Shown piece by piece: positions 24,072 through 32,982 of a stretch of DNA of 64,000 bases. Below the pieces are notes generated by a model. The model saw only the letters and a list, made by a program, of their open reading frames with translations. It did not search any database and had not been told where the DNA came from. Every line of letters starts with the position of its first letter. The stretch's first letter is position 1. The position numbers and the translations under genes are program-made. This DNA comes from Cognaticolwellia sediminilitoris (GTDB taxonomy: Bacteria > Pseudomonadota > Gammaproteobacteria > Enterobacterales > Alteromonadaceae): the NCBI GenBank assembly GCA_002104535.1, contig NBOG01000008.1, forward strand, positions 1 through 64,000. The letters run 5' to 3'.

Positions 24072-25157
24072 GTGAGCCAATTAAGAAAATCAATATTATT
24101 AGCTTCAAGTGTCATCTGCGCATTTACTGTTAGCGCACAAGAACAACCTAAAGCTGAAGATCTTGTCGGTAAAACCTACATCGGCATTCACGGAACAAAA
24201 ATCAACACTGATGATGATAGACTGACTGATAACGGCATGGACTTTATCAAGCATGCTAAAGGTTTTGGTGCTGAAGTTGGCCACCGTTTCACTGAATCAG
24301 CAGAGTTAAGACTTTCATATACAGATCTAAATTTAGACAGTTCAGGGGCTTTGGGCAACAACCCTTCTGGTGCAAATATTGCCTTAAATTACCTTTACTT
24401 CCCAACTCAAGAAAATTTTTATTTTATGGCTGGCGCTAGCGCATTAGATGTTATTGAATCAAAAATGTCGGTGAATTTAGGTGCCGGTTATCGCCATTAT
24501 ATAACTGAGCGAAGTGCAATTTACTTTGAAGGTAATGGTCATTATCAATTAGACAATACTTATACTGACCTTAGTGCTCAAATTGGCCTTATATACTTTT
24601 TTGGCGATACTCCAAAGAAAGTTGTTCGTACTCAACCTACTGCTGTAGCACCAGCAAAAGCTGTAGCGCCAATGGCTGCCAAACCTATCGATACTGACGG
24701 CGATGGTGTTATTGATAGTAAAGATCAATGTAAAGCAACACCTGCAGATAATAAAGTCGATAGTCAAGGTTGTACTATTTTTAACGAAGAAAATGACGAA
24801 TTGAATTTACATGTTAAATTCGATAACTCAAAAGCTATCGTAAAAGCAGAGTACCTTGCAAACATTAAAGCTGCTGCTGAGTTTTTGAAAAAATACCCAC
24901 ATACAAGCTTAGCAATAATTGGTCATACATCTAGCCAAGGTTCTGCAGCATTTAATAAAAAGCTTTCACATCAACGAGCTGAGGCTATTGTTGATGTACT
25001 GGTAAATAAATTTGGTATTGATGCTTCACGTTTAACAGCGAAAGGGATGGGCGAAGAAGCATTACTTAACACGGCTAATAATGCTACAGCACATGCTGAA
25101 AACAGACGTATCGAAGCTAAAGTTTCGGTTAAAAATAAAGTAGCAGTAAAACGTTAA
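24072..25157 (+). CDS. OmpA-family outer-membrane protein with TSP3 calcium-binding linker
   Basis: I chose GTG 24072, behind AAAAGGAAT, giving 361 residues with a proper signal peptide ending VSAQ; an in-frame ATG 27 bp upstream lacks a binding site. An eight-stranded beta-barrel-like N-terminal half is followed by an Ala/Pro/Val linker, a thrombospondin type 3-like DTDGDGVIDSKDQC motif, and a C-terminal OmpA peptidoglycan-binding domain with IIGHTSSQGS and NRRIEAKV. It anchors the outer membrane to peptidoglycan. A terminator follows. A paralogue lies at 50054-51109. Confidence 0.88.
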   Translation: MSQLRKSILLASSVICAFTVSAQEQPKAEDLVGKTYIGIHGTKINTDDDRLTDNGMDFIKHAKGFGAEVGHRFTESAELRLSYTDLNLDSSGALGNNPSGANIALNYLYFPTQENFYFMAGASALDVIESKMSVNLGAGYRHYITERSAIYFEGNGHYQLDNTYTDLSAQIGLIYFFGDTPKKVVRTQPTAVAPAKAVAPMAAKPIDTDGDGVIDSKDQCKATPADNKVDSQGCTIFNEENDELNLHVKFDNSKAIVKAEYLANIKAAAEFLKKYPHTSLAIIGHTSSQGSAAFNKKLSHQRAEAIVDVLVNKFGIDASRLTAKGMGEEALLNTANNATAHAENRRIEAKVSVKNKVAVKR

Positions 25158-25190
25158 TAATATAATTACTTAAACTTTATAAAAACGCTG

Positions 25191-25217
25191 TTATCTTTGA
25201 TTGATATCAGCGTTTTT
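25191..25217 (+). terminator. Terminator after ompA-like gene
   Basis: AAAAACGCTG pairs with CAGCG plus a T-run, with TATC/GATA stacked inside. It lies 34 bp after the stop codon. Confidence 0.75.
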
Positions 25218-25414
25218 TCATTTTCACAATCTAACTAGTAATTATTACTTAAATAGAACTGCCCACTTTATAGTAATACACAATGCGATTTCCTTTAATC
25301 CTACCGTGACTAGAATAAAGAAATTCCGTTTAAATTTAATTGATAAATTAATAATAACAATAAGAAATATATGCTAATTTATAATAATGCGGATGAAAAA
25401 AGCTGAGGACGGCA

Positions 25415-26611
25415 TTGTTAATGCCAAATAAATTGCAAAATAACGAATGCTCCCTTGATGAGGTTGAATGCTACGAATGTACTTTAGCGGTTAAATTACC
25501 TCAATTACAAGAAAATCAAAAAGCACAATGCCCTCGTTGTGGTTATACCTTCAGCACAATCCATCGTAATGCAAATGAAAGAATAATCGCTTTCGCCATT
25601 ACCGGTTTAATATTCTTAATGGCCTCATTACCATTTAAATTCTTATCATTTAGCAGTAATGGGCTTGAAAATAATTTTGACGCCATCACCAGCATTCTAA
25701 TTTTAATCAATAATAATTACTTAGTTTTAGCGCTGATAGAATTGCTGACAATATTTGTCATTCCGAGTGTGGTATTGATATCCGTTATCTATCTCTTAAT
25801 TCCAATGAATAGAGGCCAATACCCCAAATATGGCCGAAACATATTAAATTTAGTGTTTAAATTATTACCTTGGAGTATGGTAGAAATATTCTTAATTGGC
25901 GCTTTAGTAAGCTTAATCAAAATTATTTCAATGGCTGAAATCGAGCTTGGTATCTCATTTTTCGCATTTATTTTATTTGCCCTTTCAATGACACTCGTTG
26001 TTTTACATATTGATAAACGACACCTCTATCAGCGATTAGGTGAGCTTGAAAAGAAACATCAAATACAAGTACAACAGCCCTCTACTGCAACATCTCAAAA
26101 TCAGTCAATTTCACACGACGTCAGTATTCAAAAAACTTGGGCATTACTCCTTACTGCAATTGTCTTGTACGTACCAGCAAACGTATTTCCCATTATGACA
26201 ACTCATTTTTTAGGTCAAGACGAGCCCAGCACAATTATTGGTGGGGTTATTTTACTCTGGCAACTAGGCTCCTACCCTGTCGCTGCTATTGTTTTTATTG
26301 CGAGTGTGATTATCCCTATTGCTAAAATATTAATATTAGCTTGGTTAAATTATAGTGTTCAAAAACAAAGTGATAGATTAAGCTTAGAAAGAGTAAAATG
26401 GTATCGTTTGGCCGAATTCGTCGGACGATGGTCAATGATAGATGTTTTTGTTGTTATTATTTTGGCTAGTTTGATCCAGCTTGGGCCGACGATGAGCATT
26501 ACTCCAGGGGTTGCGACAGTGGCATTTTCCGCCCTTGTCATTGTAACTATGCTTGCGGCGATGAGTTTTGAACCTCGATTGATTTGGAAAGAGACACATA
26601 ATGATAAATGA
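25415..26611 (+). CDS. pqiA: Intermembrane transport protein PqiA
   Basis: The 398-residue protein carries two PqiA-type membrane domains. The first is preceded by a zinc-ribbon-like pair of CxxC motifs (CYECTLAV and QCPRCGYTF) and has segments at about 55-75 and 100-130; the second begins with WALLLTAIVLYVPANVFPIM. PqiA is the inner-membrane part of PqiABC, which moves lipids between membranes. A TTG start 7 nt after GAGG is preferred; ATG two codons later is possible. It overlaps pqiB by 11 bp. Confidence 0.92.
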   Translation: MLMPNKLQNNECSLDEVECYECTLAVKLPQLQENQKAQCPRCGYTFSTIHRNANERIIAFAITGLIFLMASLPFKFLSFSSNGLENNFDAITSILILINNNYLVLALIELLTIFVIPSVVLISVIYLLIPMNRGQYPKYGRNILNLVFKLLPWSMVEIFLIGALVSLIKIISMAEIELGISFFAFILFALSMTLVVLHIDKRHLYQRLGELEKKHQIQVQQPSTATSQNQSISHDVSIQKTWALLLTAIVLYVPANVFPIMTTHFLGQDEPSTIIGGVILLWQLGSYPVAAIVFIASVIIPIAKILILAWLNYSVQKQSDRLSLERVKWYRLAEFVGRWSMIDVFVVIILASLIQLGPTMSITPGVATVAFSALVIVTMLAAMSFEPRLIWKETHNDK

Positions 26612-28253
26612 GACACCCGAAGCGAAAATAAAGCCAGTAAGAACCGTATCAACAATATGGGTTATTCCTGCCATTGCACTTTTTATTGGCTGCTGGATGA
26701 TTTTTTATCAATGGAGCAATCAGGGGTCAACCATTACGATCCATTTTCCAACCGCTGAAGGCATGGAAGCAGGAAAAACTAAAATAAAATCTAGAAATGT
26801 CGATATTGGTGAAGTAAGTAAAATTGAGCTGAACCAGAATGGCAATGGTGTTGTTGTTTCGGCAAAGATTAAAAAAACAGCTGAGCACTTTTTGGTGTCT
26901 GATAGTACATTCTGGGTGGTTTCTCCACAAATTTCTCATACTGGTGTATCTGGACTTAGTACGCTTATATCTGGTGTTTATATCGAAATATCGCCCGGTA
27001 AAAGCGAAATTGAACGCTACTTATTCGACGCGTTAAATTCTCCACCTGTAACTCCTGCTGGCACACCTGGGTTGCACATCACCTTAAATAGTAACGACCA
27101 ATTCGCCTATTCCAAAGGTGACCCCATTATTTATAAAGGCCTGACAGTTGGCCAATTTGAAGATATTTATTTTAACTTTGACGAACGTATTGTTTATTAC
27201 AATGCCTTTATTAAAGCGCCTTATCATCAACTTATTACCAGTAATACCAAGTTTTGGGATGTTAGTGGTTTAAAGCTTGATTTAAACTCTGATGGCATCT
27301 CAGTAAAAACAGGTAACTTTGAAACCATGCTAACTAATGGTGTTACTTTTGGTGTACCTAAAGGCATGGAAATTGGAGAAAAAATAGGTGAACGTTCTTA
27401 TTTTGATATTTATACCAGTTATAAAGCCGCCGAAGATGATCGCTACCGTCGTTCTATCGAATTTGTTGTGCTGGTAAGCGACTCTATTAGAGGACTTTCC
27501 GTTGGTGCCCCCGTTGAGTATCGAGGCATACAAATTGGTAAAGTTTTATCGGAAAACTTAGCCTTAAAACGCAATGAGATCAATTTAACTCAAGAAGACT
27601 TTAAAATCCCCGTACTTATTAGCCTACAACCCGGTCGTCTTGGTCTACCTGATAATGATGAAGGTAAGATGATGATGGAAAAACAAAATATTTACTGGAT
27701 AGAGCGTGGTTTAAAAGCGGTATTAAGGACAGGTAATTTACTAACAGGCAGCTTGTACATCGACTTACAGCACAATAAAGATCAACCGATCAGTGAAATA
27801 AAAAAATATGGTGATTATCACATCATACCGACCAGTAGCGGTGACTTAGCTCAAATAGCGGCTAAAGCTGAACAGTTTATGGATAATTTAAATAATATCC
27901 CACTCGATAATTTAAGTACTAGCGCCAACGACTTGATGCTTGAAGTAACAAAAACTGCGCAAGAGTTACAACAAGTTAGTCAGAGCCTAAACACGCTATT
28001 GAGCCAAGTAGAGCAGGAAAAAATCAGCAGTGAGCTAAGCCAAACACTGCAAGGTATTAATGCTTTAACAAAAGATTTATCTTCCGGGTCAAAGGGGTAT
28101 GAAGAAATTCGCACTACTTTACGGACTTTAACAGCAACCATGAATGAACTTAAGCCATTACTTAATCAACTTAAACATAAGCCTAACAGCTTAATTTTTA
28201 ATGACGGTGATAAAGAAGAGCCAACGCCAACAAAAATTAATGGAGCACAATAA
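26601..28253 (+). CDS. pqiB: Intermembrane transport protein PqiB (MCE protein)
   Basis: The 550-residue protein has one N-terminal membrane segment (about 16-36) and three MCE domains, seen at STITIHFPTAEGMEAGKTKI, LHITLNSNDQFAYSKGDPI and IEFVVLVSDSIRGLSVGAPV, then a long alpha-helical C-terminal region (about 430-520). In E. coli, PqiB hexamers form a channel across the periplasm. Length matches E. coli PqiB. Its start overlaps pqiA and its stop overlaps the pqiC start (TAATG), indicating translational coupling. Confidence 0.95.
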   Translation: MINETPEAKIKPVRTVSTIWVIPAIALFIGCWMIFYQWSNQGSTITIHFPTAEGMEAGKTKIKSRNVDIGEVSKIELNQNGNGVVVSAKIKKTAEHFLVSDSTFWVVSPQISHTGVSGLSTLISGVYIEISPGKSEIERYLFDALNSPPVTPAGTPGLHITLNSNDQFAYSKGDPIIYKGLTVGQFEDIYFNFDERIVYYNAFIKAPYHQLITSNTKFWDVSGLKLDLNSDGISVKTGNFETMLTNGVTFGVPKGMEIGEKIGERSYFDIYTSYKAAEDDRYRRSIEFVVLVSDSIRGLSVGAPVEYRGIQIGKVLSENLALKRNEINLTQEDFKIPVLISLQPGRLGLPDNDEGKMMMEKQNIYWIERGLKAVLRTGNLLTGSLYIDLQHNKDQPISEIKKYGDYHIIPTSSGDLAQIAAKAEQFMDNLNNIPLDNLSTSANDLMLEVTKTAQELQQVSQSLNTLLSQVEQEKISSELSQTLQGINALTKDLSSGSKGYEEIRTTLRTLTATMNELKPLLNQLKHKPNSLIFNDGDKEEPTPTKINGAQ

Positions 28254-28837
28254 TGAAACACGCGTTAACGATAGCAATTCTATCAATGGTTTTATTTGCT
28301 GCATGTAGCTCGAATGAAACACCGAAAACACAATATTATTTACTGAGTAACCCGATAGTTAATACCACAGTTAAAGCTAAAAGCGAACAAAAACCGCGAG
28401 TAGCTATTACCTTATTAGAGTTACCTGATTACTTAAAGCAACCTAGTTTGGTGTTACAACTATCGGACCATCAATTACATTACTCAAACTTTCATATGTG
28501 GGCTGAGCCATTACAAACAAGCTTTACTCAAGCGTTAATACAAGATACCAATAACATAGATGAACGGTTTGAATATTTTGCCAACGACACAGCAAAGCAA
28601 GCATCTACAGATTTAGCACTTTTTGTGAATATCACCGCATTTCATCCCACCCATCAATCTCAAGCTATTCTCGTTGGTAATTACTGGCTCGAAGATAAAC
28701 AACTGAATAAGCTCATAAAAGCTGAAAACTTCACTTTCACTTTAGCATTAAACAAAAATGGTTATGGTCACGCTGTGACACAAATGCGTAATGTAATTAC
28801 AAAATTAGCTAAGCAGATAGCAAATCATGAAGGTTAA
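28253..28837 (+). CDS. pqiC: Outer-membrane lipoprotein PqiC
   Basis: The 194-residue lipoprotein has a lipobox LFAAC (about 15-19) followed by SSN, which suggests outer-membrane sorting, and the ABC-type transport auxiliary fold with YYLLSNPIV and RVAITLLELPDYLKQPSLV. PqiC receives the PqiB needle at the outer membrane. The ATG overlaps the pqiB stop by one base. The segment HMWAEPLQTSFTQAL is typical of the family. Confidence 0.9.
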   Translation: MKHALTIAILSMVLFAACSSNETPKTQYYLLSNPIVNTTVKAKSEQKPRVAITLLELPDYLKQPSLVLQLSDHQLHYSNFHMWAEPLQTSFTQALIQDTNNIDERFEYFANDTAKQASTDLALFVNITAFHPTHQSQAILVGNYWLEDKQLNKLIKAENFTFTLALNKNGYGHAVTQMRNVITKLAKQIANHEG

Positions 28838-28904
28838 TTAATATGACGAGTGACAATTGTTTATGAAGAGATTAAGGTCCTTAGTGATAATTTAAAGGCA
28901 GAAT

Positions 28905-29375
28905 ATGACTCCAGCAGTAAAGCAACTTAAAAAATCACAAATTCCATATAAATTACACCAATATCAACACGACGCTAGTGCTAAGTCTTACGGACTCGAA
29001 GCAGTCGAAAAACTTCAAGTGAGTGCAGAAACTGTTTTTAAGACTCTCGTTGTTGATGTTGATAACAATTATTTAGCCGTTGCTATTATCCCCGTACTAA
29101 GTCAACTCAGTTTAAAAAAGTTAGCTAAAGTACTCAACGCTAAAAAGATAAAAATGGCAGAGCCTAATAAAGTACAGAGTTCGAGCGGTTATGTACTGGG
29201 CGGTGTAAGTCCGTTAGGTCAAAAAAAGTCGCTAATCACGGTAGTCAACGACACAGCTGAAGCATTAAACAGTTTATATGTTAGTGGCGGAAAGCGGGGG
29301 TTAGAAATTGAATTATCGCCAAAAGACCTTATACTAACTTTACAAGCTAGCTACGAAGATATTGTCAGTGCATAA
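28905..29375 (+). CDS. ybaK: Cys-tRNA(Pro)/Cys-tRNA(Cys) deacylase YbaK
   Basis: The 156-residue protein has the YbaK/ProX editing fold, with VFKTLVV carrying the key lysine (about residue 46) and GGVSPLGQKK plus VSGGKRGLEIELSPKDL near the C-terminus. It hydrolyses Cys-tRNA(Pro) misacylated by ProRS. It starts 67 bp after pqiC with AAAGGCAG before the ATG. Family and function are well established. Confidence 0.93.
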   Translation: MTPAVKQLKKSQIPYKLHQYQHDASAKSYGLEAVEKLQVSAETVFKTLVVDVDNNYLAVAIIPVLSQLSLKKLAKVLNAKKIKMAEPNKVQSSSGYVLGGVSPLGQKKSLITVVNDTAEALNSLYVSGGKRGLEIELSPKDLILTLQASYEDIVSA

Positions 29376-29413
29376 ATGCATTATTGTTAATCATCTTAAA
29401 TTAAAGAGCATAT

Positions 29414-30163
29414 ATGCTTAAAAGAGTTGTCTTATTTATCTTGATTGGTCTGTTTTCTATAAACAGTATTGCACAAGAGTCATTTAAAGTCGTCGTTGGC
29501 TTATCAAAACCGCCTTATGTCATTGAAGAGCATAGTTCTGGGTTTGAGATTGAATTAATCAAAAACTTATTAACTCAAATAGGTAAAAAGCCTGAATTTA
29601 CCTTCATTCCGTTTGGCCGATCAGAAAAAATGCTGGCACAACCTGACATTCATGCTGTCATGACGGCAAATAAAAACATCTTTCCAAATTTAGATTCTTT
29701 AAGTGATAGCTATATATCTTATCAAAATGTCGCTATTTCATTAAAGTCATCTGCGGTGTCAGTAGAAAAAATTGCAGATATAGCCAACTACTCAGTAGCG
29801 TCCTTTCAAAAAGCCGATACCATACTCGGTGATGAGTTCGGTTTAGCCGTAAGCCAAAGTCCGATATTTATACAAGTAGCAAACCAAGAAAGACAAGTTG
29901 AGTTGTTGATCCAAGAACGAGTTACTATTGTTGTTATGGATATTAGAATATTCCTTCATTACCTTACTCAACTTGGTTTAAGTAATAAAAAAAATCTTAT
30001 CAAATTCCATCACATTTTTCCAAAAACACCTTATAGCATGGCATTTAAAAGCAAGTCTGATGTCGAAGCGTTCAATCAAGCTCTCATTGAATATCAGTCT
30101 TCAGAGCAATATCAAAATCTACTTGAAAAATATGACTTTGAGTTTGATATTAAAACAAAATAG
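29414..30163 (+). CDS. Periplasmic substrate-binding protein (family 3-like), second copy
   Basis: The 249-residue protein has a signal peptide (LFILIGLFSINSIAQ) and SBP_bac_3 features: VVGLSKPPYVIEEHSSGFEIELIKNLL, PFGRSEKMLAQPDIHAVM and a C-terminal YQNLLEKYDFE. No transporter genes are adjacent. It is similar in type to the protein encoded at 23164-23922 but distinct in sequence. It lies 38 bp after ybaK. Ligand unknown. Confidence 0.75.
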   Translation: MLKRVVLFILIGLFSINSIAQESFKVVVGLSKPPYVIEEHSSGFEIELIKNLLTQIGKKPEFTFIPFGRSEKMLAQPDIHAVMTANKNIFPNLDSLSDSYISYQNVAISLKSSAVSVEKIADIANYSVASFQKADTILGDEFGLAVSQSPIFIQVANQERQVELLIQERVTIVVMDIRIFLHYLTQLGLSNKKNLIKFHHIFPKTPYSMAFKSKSDVEAFNQALIEYQSSEQYQNLLEKYDFEFDIKTK

Positions 30164-30351
30164 TTAAGTGCTTTTAATGCATTATATTTACTCATTATCC
30201 TCTGAGATAAATTGCATAAAAGTCTAAAAAAATATGCTAATAGTTTGATAATCTGTAGTAATTCGCCTACTTTTATAAGAGGCATTTAGATAAATATGAT
30301 TTTTAACTCTGTGGAAAATCATTTTAATTATAGTAAGGAGCTGTTTAGTTT

Positions 30352-30759
30352 ATGTTACTGACAACAAGCTTTGGTCAAATAGAGTTTATCTCCGAAAATA
30401 TCATCGAAATAATTATTAAGCAAAATATCGAAATCACCTTAGAGTCTATGGACGAGTATGAAAATTTAATGTCTAAATATGTTAGTGGTAATTACGCAGT
30501 TTTAGTAAATAGGATTAATCGATACAGTTTTACTTTTGAAGCTACGTTATGTGTCGGCTCTGCCGAAAACTTAAAAGCAGCCGCCATTATTTCATACGAT
30601 AATAACAATGAGCCCCACACTGAAAATTTAAAATCAATCCGACATATGGACAACCTAAATATTAAAGAGTTTTCTGGTTTGGAGCTTGGCCGCGAAAAAG
30701 CTATAAAGTGGCTAGAAGACCAATTAGTCACTATTAATAAAAATCAAAAAGCACAATAA
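30352..30759 (+). CDS. Hypothetical STAS/SpoIIAA-like small protein
   Basis: The 135-residue cytosolic protein alternates strands and helices (GQIEFISENIIEIII, YAVLVNRINRYSFTFEA, FSGLELGREKAIKWLEDQL) in the pattern of a STAS/SpoIIAA-like fold. AAGGAG lies 12 nt before the ATG. It is a single gene with its own 188-bp upstream gap. STAS-like proteins often act in signalling or lipid binding; the assignment is by fold appearance only. Confidence 0.55.
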   Translation: MLLTTSFGQIEFISENIIEIIIKQNIEITLESMDEYENLMSKYVSGNYAVLVNRINRYSFTFEATLCVGSAENLKAAAIISYDNNNEPHTENLKSIRHMDNLNIKEFSGLELGREKAIKWLEDQLVTINKNQKAQ

Positions 30760-30865
30760 ATACAAGTAAATATTTATTGCACTAATAGCTGGTAATGTGG
30801 GTACGATGTTTTTAACTAAAGCGATTTCTTTAGCTAAAAGAAAAGACTTAACGAGGACTCATTCT

Positions 30866-31774
30866 TTAAGTTAACGGTACAAGTCTCCAGTCGCCGTGGT
30901 ATAAATTAAACCCTGTTTTCTTAGTAAACCCTATCAAGGTTAAATCAAAGCGTTTAGCCGCTGAAATAGCTAACTCAGACGGCGCCCCGACAGCAATTAA
31001 CACCGCAACTCCTGCCATTACCGTTTTTTGTACAATCTCAAAACTAATGCGGCCGCTAACTAACACGCTAACTTTTGTACCTGAAATATCCCTTAAGGCT
31101 AAACTAGCTCCTAATAATTTATCTAAAGCATTATGTCGGCCAATATCTTCTTTTATATCAATCAATCTACCTTGTTGATCAAATAAAGCTGCTGCATGTG
31201 AACCACCGGTTTGAACAAACTGAGTCTGTGTTTCTCTCATTAAACTAGGCATTGAGCAAATAGCATCAAATGACAACCAATGCTTAGATTGATTTAAGCG
31301 CGGCGGATTTTTCAATTCTAAAGACTTTAAAGAAGTGGTGCCGCATAACCCGCAACTGCTATAAGTTACTTGAAAACGTTCGAGCGACTTAATATCAGGT
31401 ACTACACCGCTGTTAAGTTTTACTTCCCATTGGTTTTGATCAGCTACACGATTTGAGTGCTTACTCTCCTGCTCATCAAGCTCAGGCAATATACTTTCTA
31501 GTTGTTGATAATGTTCAATTATGCCTTCTGATTGCATTAAACCAGTGATTAAAGCTCTATCATCTCCAGGGGTACGCATTGTAATTGAAAAAATTTGGCT
31601 GTGGGTTATCTCGCTATTTTCCACTTGCCATAACAAGCGTATTTGCAGCGGTTGCTCAATCAGCACCTGATCATGCTCTAACGTCCTGTCATTAGCGTAA
31701 TAGCGAAACTTTTTCACCTCAGTAGTCGAAGGGGTCTTTATCGGTTTGGTATTTAAAAGTGGTTTAATGCTCAT
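30866..31774 (-). CDS. fdhD: Formate dehydrogenase accessory sulfurtransferase FdhD
   Basis: The roughly 302-residue protein has the conserved cysteine motif SSCGLCG (about residue 148-154), which carries sulfur from IscS to the molybdenum cofactor, then DIGRHNALDKLLG and VSGRISFEIVQKTVMAGV, both strongly conserved. It sulfurates Mo-bisMGD so that formate dehydrogenase is active. I chose ATG 31774; an upstream TTG (31783) with an AAGG site is possible. No formate dehydrogenase gene is in the window. Confidence 0.92.
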   Translation of the reverse strand: MSIKPLLNTKPIKTPSTTEVKKFRYYANDRTLEHDQVLIEQPLQIRLLWQVENSEITHSQIFSITMRTPGDDRALITGLMQSEGIIEHYQQLESILPELDEQESKHSNRVADQNQWEVKLNSGVVPDIKSLERFQVTYSSCGLCGTTSLKSLELKNPPRLNQSKHWLSFDAICSMPSLMRETQTQFVQTGGSHAAALFDQQGRLIDIKEDIGRHNALDKLLGASLALRDISGTKVSVLVSGRISFEIVQKTVMAGVAVLIAVGAPSELAISAAKRFDLTLIGFTKKTGFNLYHGDWRLVPLT

Positions 31775-31831
31775 AGTTTTCAATAAATAAACCTTGATTG
31801 ATCCTATAGATGAAATAGCGTTTTTGTAGAC

Positions 31832-32455
31832 TTAACTAACTTTAGCCGCGTAATTTGTCAGTAACTTGTTAACTTGTGCTTTCGGCGTTCTAGCAAGTTT
31901 TTTAACTAAGCTGAAAGGAATATGCTCTATGCCATAGCGCTCACAGAGATCATTTAACATAATTAACCATAATTCAGCGGTCATTTCTGCATCAAATAAT
32001 GCCCGATGGAAATTCCCTTCGCTGGGAATATTTTTATAATCAATTAACGTCCCAAGTTTATGATTTGGTGCATCTTGATATATACGGCGTGCGAGTAATA
32101 ATGAACATGCAAACTCACCTTGTACTAGCTGGCCTAAGCGTGAGAATTCTGCAGCAAGAAAACGAGAATCAAAAGCAGCGTTATGGGCTAATAAATTACT
32201 ACTGCCAATAAAGTTAGAAAAATCAGTCATGACTTTCGCACAAGTTGGAGCAACCGCTAACATGCGATTATTGATACCAGTATAGTGCTCAATAAAGCTG
32301 CTGATTCGTCGTCCGGGATTCATCAGTGCTTGAAATCGATCGGTAATAACACCTTTATCAAGCTTAACAGCACCAATTTCAATGGCGCGATCACCTTGGT
32401 CTGGCGACAAACCTGTTGTTTCAAAATCAAGAACGACTATCGAATTAGCTAACAC
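31832..32455 (-). CDS. DnaQ-like 3'-5' exonuclease (DEDDh)
   Basis: The 207-residue protein has ExoI DFETTG (about 10-15), ExoII around NLLAHNAAFDSRF, and ExoIII HRALFDAEMT, so the DEDDh catalytic set is complete. It degrades single-stranded DNA or RNA 3'-5' and may support DNA repair or proofreading. The start is GTG with AAAGGG 6 nt upstream. It is 48 bp upstream of fdhD on the same strand; the functional link is unclear. Confidence 0.87.
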   Translation of the reverse strand: MLANSIVVLDFETTGLSPDQGDRAIEIGAVKLDKGVITDRFQALMNPGRRISSFIEHYTGINNRMLAVAPTCAKVMTDFSNFIGSSNLLAHNAAFDSRFLAAEFSRLGQLVQGEFACSLLLARRIYQDAPNHKLGTLIDYKNIPSEGNFHRALFDAEMTAELWLIMLNDLCERYGIEHIPFSLVKKLARTPKAQVNKLLTNYAAKVS

Positions 32456-32589
32456 CTAATACCCTTTACTACGATTACAATTTAATAATTTGAAATTATG
32501 TCATAAATTTTCAAGGTGAACATTAATAACACGGCCTAAAGTGACTTAACGAAAAAGCAATTTTAACGTAGGTAAATTAGACTGAAAGA

Positions 32590-32778
32590 CTATTTCACAG
32601 AAGGCTTTTTCGCACTCTCTAACACTCGGATTTGACCGGCTATTTCCTCTGCTTCAGCAGTTATCATGGCATAACCTTTAATGTCACCATTTCTCTGTGC
32701 GTGCATGGCTTGCTCTAATTTAGCTTCATAGCGTTGATTTAACTTTTTAATTGGATCTTTTTTAAAGATTGAAAACAT
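32590..32778 (-). CDS. DUF6435/Lacal_2735-like small protein
   Basis: The 62-residue protein begins MFSIFKKDP and continues as a charged helical hairpin (LNQRYEAKLEQAMHAQRNGD, then ITAEAEEIAGQIRVLE), the shape of DUF6435/Lacal_2735-type proteins. Function is unknown. It has its own promoter region of about 200 bp upstream, and a short cccca/tgggg hairpin (32813-32826) lies there. Confidence 0.65.
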   Translation of the reverse strand: MFSIFKKDPIKKLNQRYEAKLEQAMHAQRNGDIKGYAMITAEAEEIAGQIRVLESAKKPSVK

Positions 32779-32982
32779 TGATAATTCTCATTAATTGACG
32801 AGTAAAAGTTATCCCCAGCAATGGGGTGTTAAGTTTTATTACCGACTGCTTTGTGTCAATACAACGGATCTAATCATAAACATGCTATGAATGATGAGTA
32901 AATATTAGCTTTAGAATATCATTAAATAGTTTACTATAAACTTAATTATATATGCTGACCGTAAATAAAAGCTATCCAACCT

